DNA from: Burkholderiales bacterium UBA2459
GTDB taxonomy: Bacteria > Pseudomonadota > Gammaproteobacteria > Burkholderiales > Burkholderiaceae_E
Assembly: GCA_002342365.1 (NCBI GenBank)
Contig: DDPV01000026.1
Coordinates: forward strand, 30,944-62,172
Direction of reading: 5' to 3'
Length of the DNA stretch: 31,229 nt
Part shown: positions 15,277 through 23,006 of the stretch, piece after piece
How positions within the stretch are numbered: position 1 is the stretch's first letter
Layout of the letters: each line of letters starts with the position of its first letter
The notes under the pieces: generated by a model
What the model saw: the letters and a program-made list of their open reading frames with translations, nothing else
Told to the model about the DNA's origin: nothing
Database searches by the model: none
Position numbers and translations under genes: made by a program

Positions 15277-17934
15277 TCAGCGCTCACGCGCAAGCCAGCG
15301 CTCTTGCCCGAGCAAAGCACTCGCCTCGGGGTGCATGCGCAACGGCCGGTCCTTCACCTGAGACCAGGCCTTGTTCATATCGCGGTAGCCTGGTGCAAAA
15401 ACCCAGCCTGACTGACCGGTTTGCATGATGAACCGGGAGGATTCGGTACTGGACAAATCAAAAATCAACCGCAGACTGGCTGCATGTTGATTGCGATAGG
15501 GCTCATCACGATGCGATAGGGCAAGACGCCCGACGTTGATGGTGTAGGTTTCACCGTCGCTGGGCACACGCAATTCAAAGATCGATCGCAATCCTGGAAT
15601 GGTTGAAAAGGGACGATGCGCACTGACAGCCGGATGAAGCCGACCCCAGGTCCATTGTCGGGGATCGTCGCCATAGCGCGCGCTTAAACGGTCAAGCGCA
15701 TCATCCCAGGCAAGTGCCAGCATCGTCTGACAGGATTCAAGGCTTGCGCTGCTGCGATCGTCGCACCAGCTCTCGTCTTGTCGCGCGACGATGACTTCGA
15801 TCAGGCTTCGAAAATCGCGCCGGCCATAATGACGCGACCAAAGCCCCGCACCGAAGTCATCGGCGAGCACGCGCTGGGTGAAAGCGTCGACCCAGGCCAC
15901 GGCAAGACTTGCTGCGACCGAGCCTTGATCCATCTGGCCGTCAAATCCCTCAAGCAAGGCCGCAGCGCTTGCATGCAAGCGATGCCGACTTTGCGGTTTA
16001 CCCATTTGCTGTAGCAGCCTATGCAAGGAGCGCGAATAACGATCGGCCTGAATCGCACGCATCGTCTCAAGATTATGACGATCTGAATTCAAGAGCAATT
16101 CGGTGATGCGGATTTTTCGGTCGGGACGCGCAAAATCATGGCCCAAAAAAGCCGGATGATCGGGCTTTTCATTGGCCGTTGCGAAGACTGCGCCGAGCTT
16201 CTGAATATCGTAACGATTTTTGGAGGGCAATTCTTCAAAGGCCAAGTACCCGTCCCAGGCGAACTGCGGATCCCAGCCTGGAACCGGAGCAACACCTGCG
16301 ATCTTTTGTTCTTTGCGCTTGGGGATCAGACCGGCCACCTGGTAGGCGATGTCGCCCTGGACATCAGCCATCACCACGTTTTGCGCCGGCGCTTGATAAA
16401 GTCTCAAGGCTTGGCGCAATTGCCCGAGGTCCTTGGCCTGGGCCATGGCCACCGATGCCTCCAAACTCACATTGTTCTCAGACAGCGCAGTCCAGCGCAA
16501 GGCGAGCGCATAACGTGTGCTGTCCACCTGCGCTTGCAGCGCTTCATGCACATCGGAGATCACCGGCCCATGGCGTGTGCGCCTGTAAACCCGGTCTTCG
16601 GCCTTGCCCCCGCGAACCAGAATTCGCTCGCTTCGGGTTTCAAACGCGGCATAGGCTGTCGACTCATCACCTGCCATTGCCACGCGATAACGCCCCGGGT
16701 CTTGCGGGTGAAGCTGCTCGAGCATCAGGTCCTGAACATCCGGCCCGGTGTTGGTGAAACCCCAGGCAACCTGGCTGTTTCGGCCCAGAACCACCGCAGG
16801 AATGCCAATCAGTACCCCGCCAATCACATCGAGTCCGGGCGCCCGCAAGTGGGCGATATGCCAGATCGTGGGTGCGCTCAAGCCAAGGTGTGGATCGTTG
16901 GCAAGCAAGGGCTTGCCACTTGCGCTTCGACTGCCGTCAAGCACCCAATCATTGGAACCAAGACCCTCAAGGCCCTCGCCCAGGCTCAGTCCGGGGAAAG
17001 CTTGCGCGCTTGAGGCTTGCGGCATGACTTGCGCCATAGGGTGCAGGCTGACGGTTCTGGGCAACCATCCCTTTTCAGAGGCCTGGGCCTTCACCGCGTT
17101 TGGTGGAGCAATCGGCCGGTACACCGCCAATTCCCGATACCAGGCGCCCAGATCCTTGGCAATCGGTGGCATCAAATCCTGAAGCTGGGTCATCGAAAGA
17201 TGGCGCGCCAATTCGAGTCGGGCAATTTCCTGAGCATGATTGCCGCCCAGATCCAAGGCCATCACCAGCGACCAGGCCTGCGCATCTTCGGGTCGGTAGG
17301 GCTCAAAGTAAGGCCCTTCCGACCATGATTTCAGCAACAAGAACTCAGGCGGGTAAACCTTCATCTGTGCCACCCAGGCGTTGACGCCATCGGCGTAGGC
17401 CTGCAATTGCTCTTGCAAGCTTGCTGATGCGCCGCGCAATTGCCGCTTGGCGAGCGGCTGCAGATCCAGACTGCGCAAGAACCGGTCCGTCGGCAAGGTC
17501 GATGCCCCGAATAACTCCGACAATCGTCCCTGGGCGATCCTGCGGTTCATCTCAAGCTGCCACAGGCGCTCCCGCGCATGCAGTGCACCCAAGGCAAACC
17601 AGGCATCGCGGCTGCTGTCAGCCAGCACATGGACAACCCCGGCATCGTCGTGTTGGATCAGCACCGGGGCCTTAAGGCCTGGCAGTTGCAATTGATCGCT
17701 CATACGGGGCCAGGCAAGCGCGATGTAAACCGCAATCAAGAGCACAAGTGCAAGCGAGGTCGTCACAACGAGGAGAAGGCCCAAGCGCAGACTGCGCTTT
17801 ACCCAGCCAGGGCCTGCCCCCTTCACCCAGCCAAGGCCTGCTCCCTTCACCCAGCCAAGGCCTGCGCGCTTTCGCGCGCTGCGTACTCGGGAATCGCTGG
17901 CCTGAGGGCTATCTGAAAGCTTTGGAGTAGGCAT
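15277..17934 (-). CDS. Penicillin acylase family N-terminal nucleophile hydrolase
   Basis: 885 residues, slightly long for the family (about 780-850). A single membrane or signal segment lies at about 51-74. The alpha-chain part contains ALGALHARERLWQLE (115-129). The self-cleavage site is Gly326/Ser327 in GLGSNDWVLDGS, Ser327 being the predicted N-terminal nucleophile of the beta chain, followed by SGKPLLANDPHLGLSAP. Family members hydrolyse amides such as acyl-homoserine lactones or penicillins in the periplasm. Ahead of the membrane segment is an odd tail with three 8-residue repeats (GLGWVKGA-like, about residues 25-48) that accounts for most of the extra length. Twelve downstream bases separate the stop from nothing recognisable; the gene is convergent with the thioesterase gene across 68 bases. 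Confidence 0.93.
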   Translation of the reverse strand: MPTPKLSDSPQASDSRVRSARKRAGLGWVKGAGLGWVKGAGPGWVKRSLRLGLLLVVTTSLALVLLIAVYIALAWPRMSDQLQLPGLKAPVLIQHDDAGVVHVLADSSRDAWFALGALHARERLWQLEMNRRIAQGRLSELFGASTLPTDRFLRSLDLQPLAKRQLRGASASLQEQLQAYADGVNAWVAQMKVYPPEFLLLKSWSEGPYFEPYRPEDAQAWSLVMALDLGGNHAQEIARLELARHLSMTQLQDLMPPIAKDLGAWYRELAVYRPIAPPNAVKAQASEKGWLPRTVSLHPMAQVMPQASSAQAFPGLSLGEGLEGLGSNDWVLDGSRSASGKPLLANDPHLGLSAPTIWHIAHLRAPGLDVIGGVLIGIPAVVLGRNSQVAWGFTNTGPDVQDLMLEQLHPQDPGRYRVAMAGDESTAYAAFETRSERILVRGGKAEDRVYRRTRHGPVISDVHEALQAQVDSTRYALALRWTALSENNVSLEASVAMAQAKDLGQLRQALRLYQAPAQNVVMADVQGDIAYQVAGLIPKRKEQKIAGVAPVPGWDPQFAWDGYLAFEELPSKNRYDIQKLGAVFATANEKPDHPAFLGHDFARPDRKIRITELLLNSDRHNLETMRAIQADRYSRSLHRLLQQMGKPQSRHRLHASAAALLEGFDGQMDQGSVAASLAVAWVDAFTQRVLADDFGAGLWSRHYGRRDFRSLIEVIVARQDESWCDDRSSASLESCQTMLALAWDDALDRLSARYGDDPRQWTWGRLHPAVSAHRPFSTIPGLRSIFELRVPSDGETYTINVGRLALSHRDEPYRNQHAASLRLIFDLSSTESSRFIMQTGQSGWVFAPGYRDMNKAWSQVKDRPLRMHPEASALLGQERWLARER
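17801..17872 (-). repeat. Three 24-bp tandem repeats at the acylase N-terminus
   Basis: Units begin acccagcc at 17801, 17825 and 17849 on the plus strand. The second and third are nearly identical (acccagccaaggcctgc), the first differs at a few bases. They encode 8-residue units G-x-G-W-V-K on the cytoplasmic side of the signal anchor. Confidence 0.9.
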
Positions 17935-18065
17935 CAGTGGGCTCGTTGCATCAGAAATCGGTACAGGCTCGAAGCGCTCCCGATAGAGTCTTGCTGCGCA
18001 GCCTTGTGCCGATGCGAATGAGCTAGCATAGCAGCCGGTCCTTCTTGCCCGCGGAGCGTCTTGCC
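17935..18065. promoter_or_regulatory. 131-bp divergent intergenic region
   Basis: It separates the acylase gene (-) from the DsbA-family gene (+) and must hold both promoters. I could not identify a convincing -35/-10 pair. The plus-strand GGAG at about 18053 serves the ATG at 18066. Confidence 0.4.
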
Positions 18066-18716
18066 ATGAATCAATCGATCGACATCATCGTGGTATCCGA
18101 TGTGGTCTGCCCCTGGTGCTGGATCGGCAAGCGCAATCTCGAATCGGCGCTGGCACGCTGGCAATCGGCCGGCCATGCCGCAAGCGTGCACTGGCAGCCC
18201 TTTCAGCTCAATCCCCAGTTGCCTGATGAGGGGATGCCGCGAAGCGATTATTTATTATGGAAATTTGGACGATCAGATCCTTCGATCATTTACGAGCGCG
18301 TATCGCACGCGGCTTCACAGGTCGGACTCAAGCCTGATTTCGGCGGCATCAAGCATCAACCCAACACCACCCGGGCTCACGCATTGATCGCCGCCGCTGG
18401 CGAGAATGAAACGCTGCAAGAACAGCTGGTTGAACAGTTGTTCGCTGCCTACTTTCACGATCACCGAGCAATCGGTGACCTCGATGTGCTTTACGACATC
18501 GGAAAAGGCTGCGGCTTGACGGCAGAAGAAATCGAAAGGGCGCAATCGCCCAAGGCGCTTGACCTTGTCCGTGAGCAAAGCCTGGCCTGGTCCGAACGCG
18601 GTATTGGCGGCGTACCCTTTTTCATCGTCGACCAACGCTACGGCTTATCAGGTGCCCAGCCCGCTTCCGAATTGTTCGCATGCTTTGAACAGGCGCTGAT
18701 CCCATCGAAAAGCTAG
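18066..18716 (+). CDS. DsbA-family (FrnE-like) thiol oxidoreductase
   Basis: 216 residues from ATG 18066, preceded by GGAG at nine bases. The upstream TTG at 18045 is less likely. The active site is Cys15-Pro-Trp-Cys18 in VVCPWCWIGK, and the cis-proline loop is G-V-P184-F-F. There is no signal peptide, so it is a cytoplasmic member of the FrnE/2-hydroxychromene-2-carboxylate isomerase-like DsbA group, not a periplasmic disulfide catalyst. The helical insertion (about 60-150) is as in FrnE. Likely roles are thiol-disulfide exchange or glutathione-linked chemistry. It converges on the aspartoacylase-like gene with a four-base overlap of stops. Confidence 0.9.
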   Translation: MNQSIDIIVVSDVVCPWCWIGKRNLESALARWQSAGHAASVHWQPFQLNPQLPDEGMPRSDYLLWKFGRSDPSIIYERVSHAASQVGLKPDFGGIKHQPNTTRAHALIAAAGENETLQEQLVEQLFAAYFHDHRAIGDLDVLYDIGKGCGLTAEEIERAQSPKALDLVREQSLAWSERGIGGVPFFIVDQRYGLSGAQPASELFACFEQALIPSKS

Positions 18717-19723
18717 GATTCGATTCGCCCGAATCGAAGCATGGTATTGCCCACAGTAAACCGGGCCCGCGTGGGCATCACCAGCACGCAATCGTCATAG
18801 GGCGTGCGCAAGCAAGCATCGCCGTCCTGCGCAATCGCCGTTCCGGCGTGCTCGATCACTTCAAGGCCTTGGTAATCGGCAAGCCATTGAAAGGACTTGG
18901 TCTTTGCTATCACAGCCTCGGTCACCTGTATTACCCGTTGTTGCTCTGGCGCCAAGCTGCAACGCGACAAGGCCCAGTCCCGGTCGATCAATCCGGTGTA
19001 AGCCAAAAAGCGCAAGCTTGCATCCCGCGCAACCGCTTCGCTTTTTCGCTCCCAATGCTGTCCGGCCTCAAGCAAAGCGGCTACGGCCTTGGCGCGGGGA
19101 TCGCCAAAGCGGCCCCGCTCGATCATGCGCAGGCCAGCCGGGTGTCCGGTGTCCATCATCAGCCAGCGCGGCAGGCCGATGCCCTGCGTCATCGCCACCG
19201 CCTTGAGTCCCCCATGCTCGCGAACGCCGCAAACCATCAAGGCCTCGCAAGGCGCGCTCATCGAATGCAGGTCCAGCAGGTAATCGGCCGAATCGATATA
19301 GTTCACCAACTCGCGGGCGCGCCTTAACTCAATCGAATCGCGCGGGCCTTTGAGGACATCATCGCCCCACAGACGATTATAATCTTCATCACAAAATCGA
19401 TTGCCGTGCGGATTTTCCGGGTCCCATCGGTGGTAGGCCTCGACATTGGCAAAGACCAAGGACAAGACGCCTTGCAGGGGACGAACATCCTCTTGCAGCA
19501 AAAAGTCGAGCGCAATCGCACCGCACAACTCGTTGCCGTGGGTCAAAGCCTGGATCAGCACATGAGGCCCTGGTTTGCCCGACTCCAAACGTACAAGGTA
19601 ATCGATCGCTGGTGTTCCTGCTGCAGCCGACACACGGCGATAGGGACGAATATCAGGTGCCTGAAGTTCGACCGGCACTTGCGATTGGAGATGCTGAGCA
19701 GGCTGGATAGGACGATTCATCAT
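18713..19723 (-). CDS. Succinylglutamate desuccinylase / aspartoacylase-like zinc amidohydrolase
   Basis: 336 residues. Zinc ligands are visible: His62 and Glu65 in THGNELCG and His153 in LLDLHSM. Arg109 in HGNRFCDEDYNR is the substrate-carboxylate region typical of AstE/AspA (M14-like) proteins. They release an acyl group from N-acyl amino acids or similar amides in the cytoplasm. Substrate is unknown; no arginine succinyltransferase genes are near, so it is unlikely to be true AstE. Two adjacent ATG codons (19723 and 19720) lack a clear ribosome site. It is divergent from tctC across 98 bases, a placement that suggests common regulation with the transporter and perhaps an N-acyl substrate. 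Confidence 0.88.
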   Translation of the reverse strand: MMNRPIQPAQHLQSQVPVELQAPDIRPYRRVSAAAGTPAIDYLVRLESGKPGPHVLIQALTHGNELCGAIALDFLLQEDVRPLQGVLSLVFANVEAYHRWDPENPHGNRFCDEDYNRLWGDDVLKGPRDSIELRRARELVNYIDSADYLLDLHSMSAPCEALMVCGVREHGGLKAVAMTQGIGLPRWLMMDTGHPAGLRMIERGRFGDPRAKAVAALLEAGQHWERKSEAVARDASLRFLAYTGLIDRDWALSRCSLAPEQQRVIQVTEAVIAKTKSFQWLADYQGLEVIEHAGTAIAQDGDACLRTPYDDCVLVMPTRARFTVGNTMLRFGRIES

Positions 19724-19811
19724 AAAAATTGAAGAACATGAGGTGAAACAAATTCAAAACGGCGCTTTCGAAACGCGCAAGGAAGTGTAATCTTCGGATT
19801 CGGAAAAAAAC

Positions 19812-19816
19812 GGAGG
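19812..19816 (+). promoter_or_regulatory. Strong Shine-Dalgarno of tctC
   Basis: GGAGG sits five bases before ATG 19822. It is the best site of the tctCBA block, as expected for the receptor needed in excess. Confidence 0.75.
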
Positions 19817-19821
19817 ACTCC

Positions 19822-20835
19822 ATGACATCGTTTCATTCAGGCCATGTACCCGGTATCCAGGCAGGAAGAAGAACCATCATCAAGGCTGGAAGTTCGCTGG
19901 CACTGACGGCTGCAAGCGGCTTTCCCATGCTCGCTCAGGCTTCCCCACTTTTTGAAAGCATATTGATGTTTGTGCCTGCAGCGCCTGGCGGTGGCTGGGA
20001 CGGTACAGCACGATCGATCGAGAAGGCCGCACGCGACAGCGGTCTGGTCGGTAGTTTTCAGTTTGAAAACGTGGGTGGGGCAGCCGGCATGGTCGGTCTT
20101 CCCCGCTTTGTGAATCAGCGCAAGGGCATGGCCAATGCCTTGATGGTCGGCGGTTCGGTGATGGTAGGCGGCGGTATCACCAACAAGAGTCCGGTCACCA
20201 TCAAGGATGTCACCCCCGTGGCGCGATTGACCGAAGAAGCGGGTGTGCTGGTTGTGCCGTCAAACTCAGCGATCAAGAACTTCAAGGATTTTGAGCAGGC
20301 CATCAAGGCAAATCCGAAAGCCGTAAGTGTTGCTGGTGGAAGCGCTGGTGGCACAGACCATATTTTGCTTGGGATGATGCTCAAAGCCGTGGGGAAAAAC
20401 CCGCGCGAGGCGGCCTATGTCGCCTTTGCAGGAGGCGGCCCTGCCAATGCCGCAATTCTCGGTGGCCAGGTGTCTGCGGGCATCAGTGGTTACTCCGAAT
20501 TTGCCGAACAAATCAAAGCAGGCCGTATGCGCCCGATCGCAGTATCGGGCACGACCCGGATTCCCGGGGTCGACATCCCGACCTTGCGCGAACAAGGCAT
20601 GGATGTGACCGCGGCAAACTGGCGCGGCGTTTTTGGAGCGCCTGCGATCAGCGCTGCGCAACGCGATGCCCTGGTCCAGTTGCTCACCAAAATGCATGCT
20701 TCGGCCGCTTGGAAGGAAGTCTTGCAGCAACGCAAATGGACCGATGTATTTCTTGCCGGCGATCCTTTTGCCAAAGAGCTTGCTGCCGATATCGTGGCCA
20801 CCGAAATCGTACTGAAGGATTTGGGCCTCGCTTAA
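19822..20835 (+). CDS. tctC: TctC-type receptor of a tripartite tricarboxylate transporter
   Basis: 337 residues. The N-terminus has twin arginine RRTIIK (16-21), a hydrophobic core and likely cleavage after AQA (residue 40). The mature protein begins PLFESILMFVPAAPGGGWDGTARS, the TctC version of the Bug loop, and contains VAGGSAGGTDHILLGMM. It binds a carboxylate in the periplasm and delivers it to TctAB. Unlike the two Bug proteins of the tcu-type operon, it sits directly ahead of its membrane subunits tctB (33-base gap) and tctA. The sequence is the citrate/tricarboxylate-type TctC and not a typical Bug; the precise ligand is not readable. Confidence 0.93.
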   Translation: MTSFHSGHVPGIQAGRRTIIKAGSSLALTAASGFPMLAQASPLFESILMFVPAAPGGGWDGTARSIEKAARDSGLVGSFQFENVGGAAGMVGLPRFVNQRKGMANALMVGGSVMVGGGITNKSPVTIKDVTPVARLTEEAGVLVVPSNSAIKNFKDFEQAIKANPKAVSVAGGSAGGTDHILLGMMLKAVGKNPREAAYVAFAGGGPANAAILGGQVSAGISGYSEFAEQIKAGRMRPIAVSGTTRIPGVDIPTLREQGMDVTAANWRGVFGAPAISAAQRDALVQLLTKMHASAAWKEVLQQRKWTDVFLAGDPFAKELAADIVATEIVLKDLGLA

Positions 20836-20868
20836 GTTCTAGCTTGGATTCATGATCGGTTCGATCGC

Positions 20869-21357
20869 ATGCTCATGATGCGTCGCTTCAAGGCCACCCG
20901 TCTCGCAGGCCTGATCCTGCTGGCCTTGAGCCTTGTCGCGGGCTGGCAGGTGACGGTGATTCCCTCACCCCCGGTTTACGCCGAAGTGGGCCCGCATTTG
21001 GTGCCCGGGGTAAGCGCGGTTTTTCTCACCCTACTGGCGCTGGCTTACCTGCTTGCCGATCGTCAAGGACTTAGCGTCGATGCCAGCGATGATCCGGACG
21101 AGCGCCCGCACGAAGGCGCAAACAAGCGCCTGCTGTGGTACGGCCTTGGACTGTTGGCATTGATCGTGTTGATTCCGATCGCAGGCCTGGGCCCAGCCGG
21201 CGCCTTTGCCTTTGCCGGGATTGCAAAAGCCTTCGATTCGCGACGCACCGCAGCCGACCTTGCCATGGGGGCAGTTTTCACGACGCTTTGCTGGCTGCTG
21301 TTTGCCAAGGGCTTGGGCGTGCAGCTCGGCCCCCTGGTCCTTGGGCTCGTCGGCTAA
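20869..21357 (+). CDS. tctB: TctB small membrane subunit
   Basis: 162 residues with four predicted membrane helices (about 12-28, 47-63, 89-110, 130-155) joined by a hydrophilic loop DRQGLSVDASDDPDERPHE. Length and pattern fit TctB, a poorly conserved subunit that pairs with TctA in the inner membrane. ATG codons at 20869, 20875 and 20878 are all possible; none has a strong ribosome site, so the start is uncertain by three residues. It lies between tctC and tctA with gaps of 33 and 70 bases. Confidence 0.9.
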   Translation: MLMMRRFKATRLAGLILLALSLVAGWQVTVIPSPPVYAEVGPHLVPGVSAVFLTLLALAYLLADRQGLSVDASDDPDERPHEGANKRLLWYGLGLLALIVLIPIAGLGPAGAFAFAGIAKAFDSRRTAADLAMGAVFTTLCWLLFAKGLGVQLGPLVLGLVG

Positions 21358-21427
21358 GTCCTTACCCGGCCCAACCGATTGATCCACCGGCGATCGGCTT
21401 GCATCGAGCAGGCACAAGGGATAAGCG

Positions 21428-22912
21428 ATGGCAAGTTTTGATGCTTTGATCCAGGGCTTTCACGCTGCCCTGCAACCCACCATCCTGCTTTATGGTTTTG
21501 TGGGTTGTTTGCTCGGCACCGTGGTGGGCGTCATGCCGGGCATCGGTCCTGCCCTGACCATCGCCTTGCTTTTGCCCCTGACGTTCAAGGTTCCGGCTGC
21601 GGCCATGTTTGTTTTATTCGCCGGCATTTACTACGGAGCGATGTATGGCGGGTCGACCACCTCGATCCTTTTGAATACGCCCGGCGAATCGGCAACCCTG
21701 GTGACTGCGCTTGAGGGCAACAAGATGGCCCGTAACGGTCGCGGAGGCCCGGCACTTGCCACAGCAGCGATCGGCAGCTTTGTCGCCGGCACCATCGGCA
21801 CCTTGGCGCTGACCTTTTTCGCCCCGCTGGTGGTGGAAGCAGCACTTGCCTTTGGGCCGGCGGAATACGCCGCCTTGATGGTTCTCGCGCTGGTCGCTGT
21901 ATCGGCTGTGCTCGGTCGATCGGCGCTACGAGGACTTATCGCGCTTGCCCTCGGTATACTTTTTGGACTGGTAGGCATCGATTTGCAAACAGGCCAGCCT
22001 CGCTTTACCTTCGGAACCGCCGAGCTGCTCGACGGCATTGAAGTCACCATTGCAGCGGTTGGCCTTTTCGCTGTGGGCGAAGCCATGTATCTGGCCTGGC
22101 AGGGAAACCATGCAAATGCAGAGATCATGCGCATGACTGGCAGCCTGATGCTCTCAAAAGCGGATTGGGGTCGCAGCTGGAAGGCCTGGTTGCGCGGTGC
22201 AGCGTTTGGGTTTCCCATCGGGGCCTTGCCGGCAGGTGGTGCCGAATTACCCACACTTTTGTCGTACTACGCCGAAAAAAAACTGAGCAAATACCCGGAG
22301 GAGTTCGGGCACGGTGCCATCGAAGGCGTTGCCGGACCCGAAGCTGCCAACAACGCCGCGGCGGCTGGCGTGCTCATGCCCTTGCTCACGCTGGGTATTC
22401 CCACCTCAGCAACCGCTGCCGTTATTTTGTCCGCCTTTGAAAGCTACGGGATACAGCCCGGGCCGATGCTCTTTACCCAGCAGGGCTCGCTGGTGTGGAC
22501 CTTGATTGCAAGTCTCTTCATCGGCAATGTGATTTTGTTGCTGCTCAACTTACCCCTGGTCGGGCTCTGGGTGCGGCTGCTGCATATTCCAGCGGCCTGG
22601 CTTTATCCGGGTATTCTGGTGATCTCAACCGTGGGCGTGTATGGGGCGAGCAACTCGCTTTTTGATGTCGCATTGCTCTACGTTTTTGGTTTGCTCGGCT
22701 ACGGCATGCGCCGTTTCGATTTTCCGGTTGCACCGCTGGTCGTTGGCTTGATTCTCGGACCGATGCTCGAGCAATCAATCCGACAAGCCCTCACCATATC
22801 GCAAGGGCAGTGGTCCACCTTTTTCACACGGCCTCTGTCAGCGAGTCTCTTGCTTATTGCTGCGGCCCTGGTGCTAGGCCCGGTTCTTTGGCGGCTTGTG
22901 CGAAAGCCTTAA
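21428..22912 (+). CDS. tctA: TctA large membrane subunit
   Basis: 494 residues and about eleven to twelve membrane segments. Family signatures are GVMPGIGPALT at 34-44, YYGAMYGGSTTSILLNTPG at 68-86, ALEGNKMARNGRGGPAL at 94-110 and PEAANNAAAAGVLMPLLTLG in the second half. TctA is the ion-coupled channel of the tripartite tricarboxylate transporter in the inner membrane. AAGGGAT before the ATG gives a good start. This is the only TctA in the window and could also serve the two orphan Bug receptors. Confidence 0.97.
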   Translation: MASFDALIQGFHAALQPTILLYGFVGCLLGTVVGVMPGIGPALTIALLLPLTFKVPAAAMFVLFAGIYYGAMYGGSTTSILLNTPGESATLVTALEGNKMARNGRGGPALATAAIGSFVAGTIGTLALTFFAPLVVEAALAFGPAEYAALMVLALVAVSAVLGRSALRGLIALALGILFGLVGIDLQTGQPRFTFGTAELLDGIEVTIAAVGLFAVGEAMYLAWQGNHANAEIMRMTGSLMLSKADWGRSWKAWLRGAAFGFPIGALPAGGAELPTLLSYYAEKKLSKYPEEFGHGAIEGVAGPEAANNAAAAGVLMPLLTLGIPTSATAAVILSAFESYGIQPGPMLFTQQGSLVWTLIASLFIGNVILLLLNLPLVGLWVRLLHIPAAWLYPGILVISTVGVYGASNSLFDVALLYVFGLLGYGMRRFDFPVAPLVVGLILGPMLEQSIRQALTISQGQWSTFFTRPLSASLLLIAAALVLGPVLWRLVRKP

Positions 22913-23006
22913 GTCGTCTTGTTGGGGCCGACACCGCATGGGTTCATCGCCGTAACTTATCCACGAGCCTCAGAACATTTCACACACGACCCGTTGGAGT
23001 TGAACC

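Noticed and set aside
16138..17013. 291-codon plus-strand frame inside the acylase gene
   Set aside because: Antisense to the conserved acylase nucleophile region; no domain.
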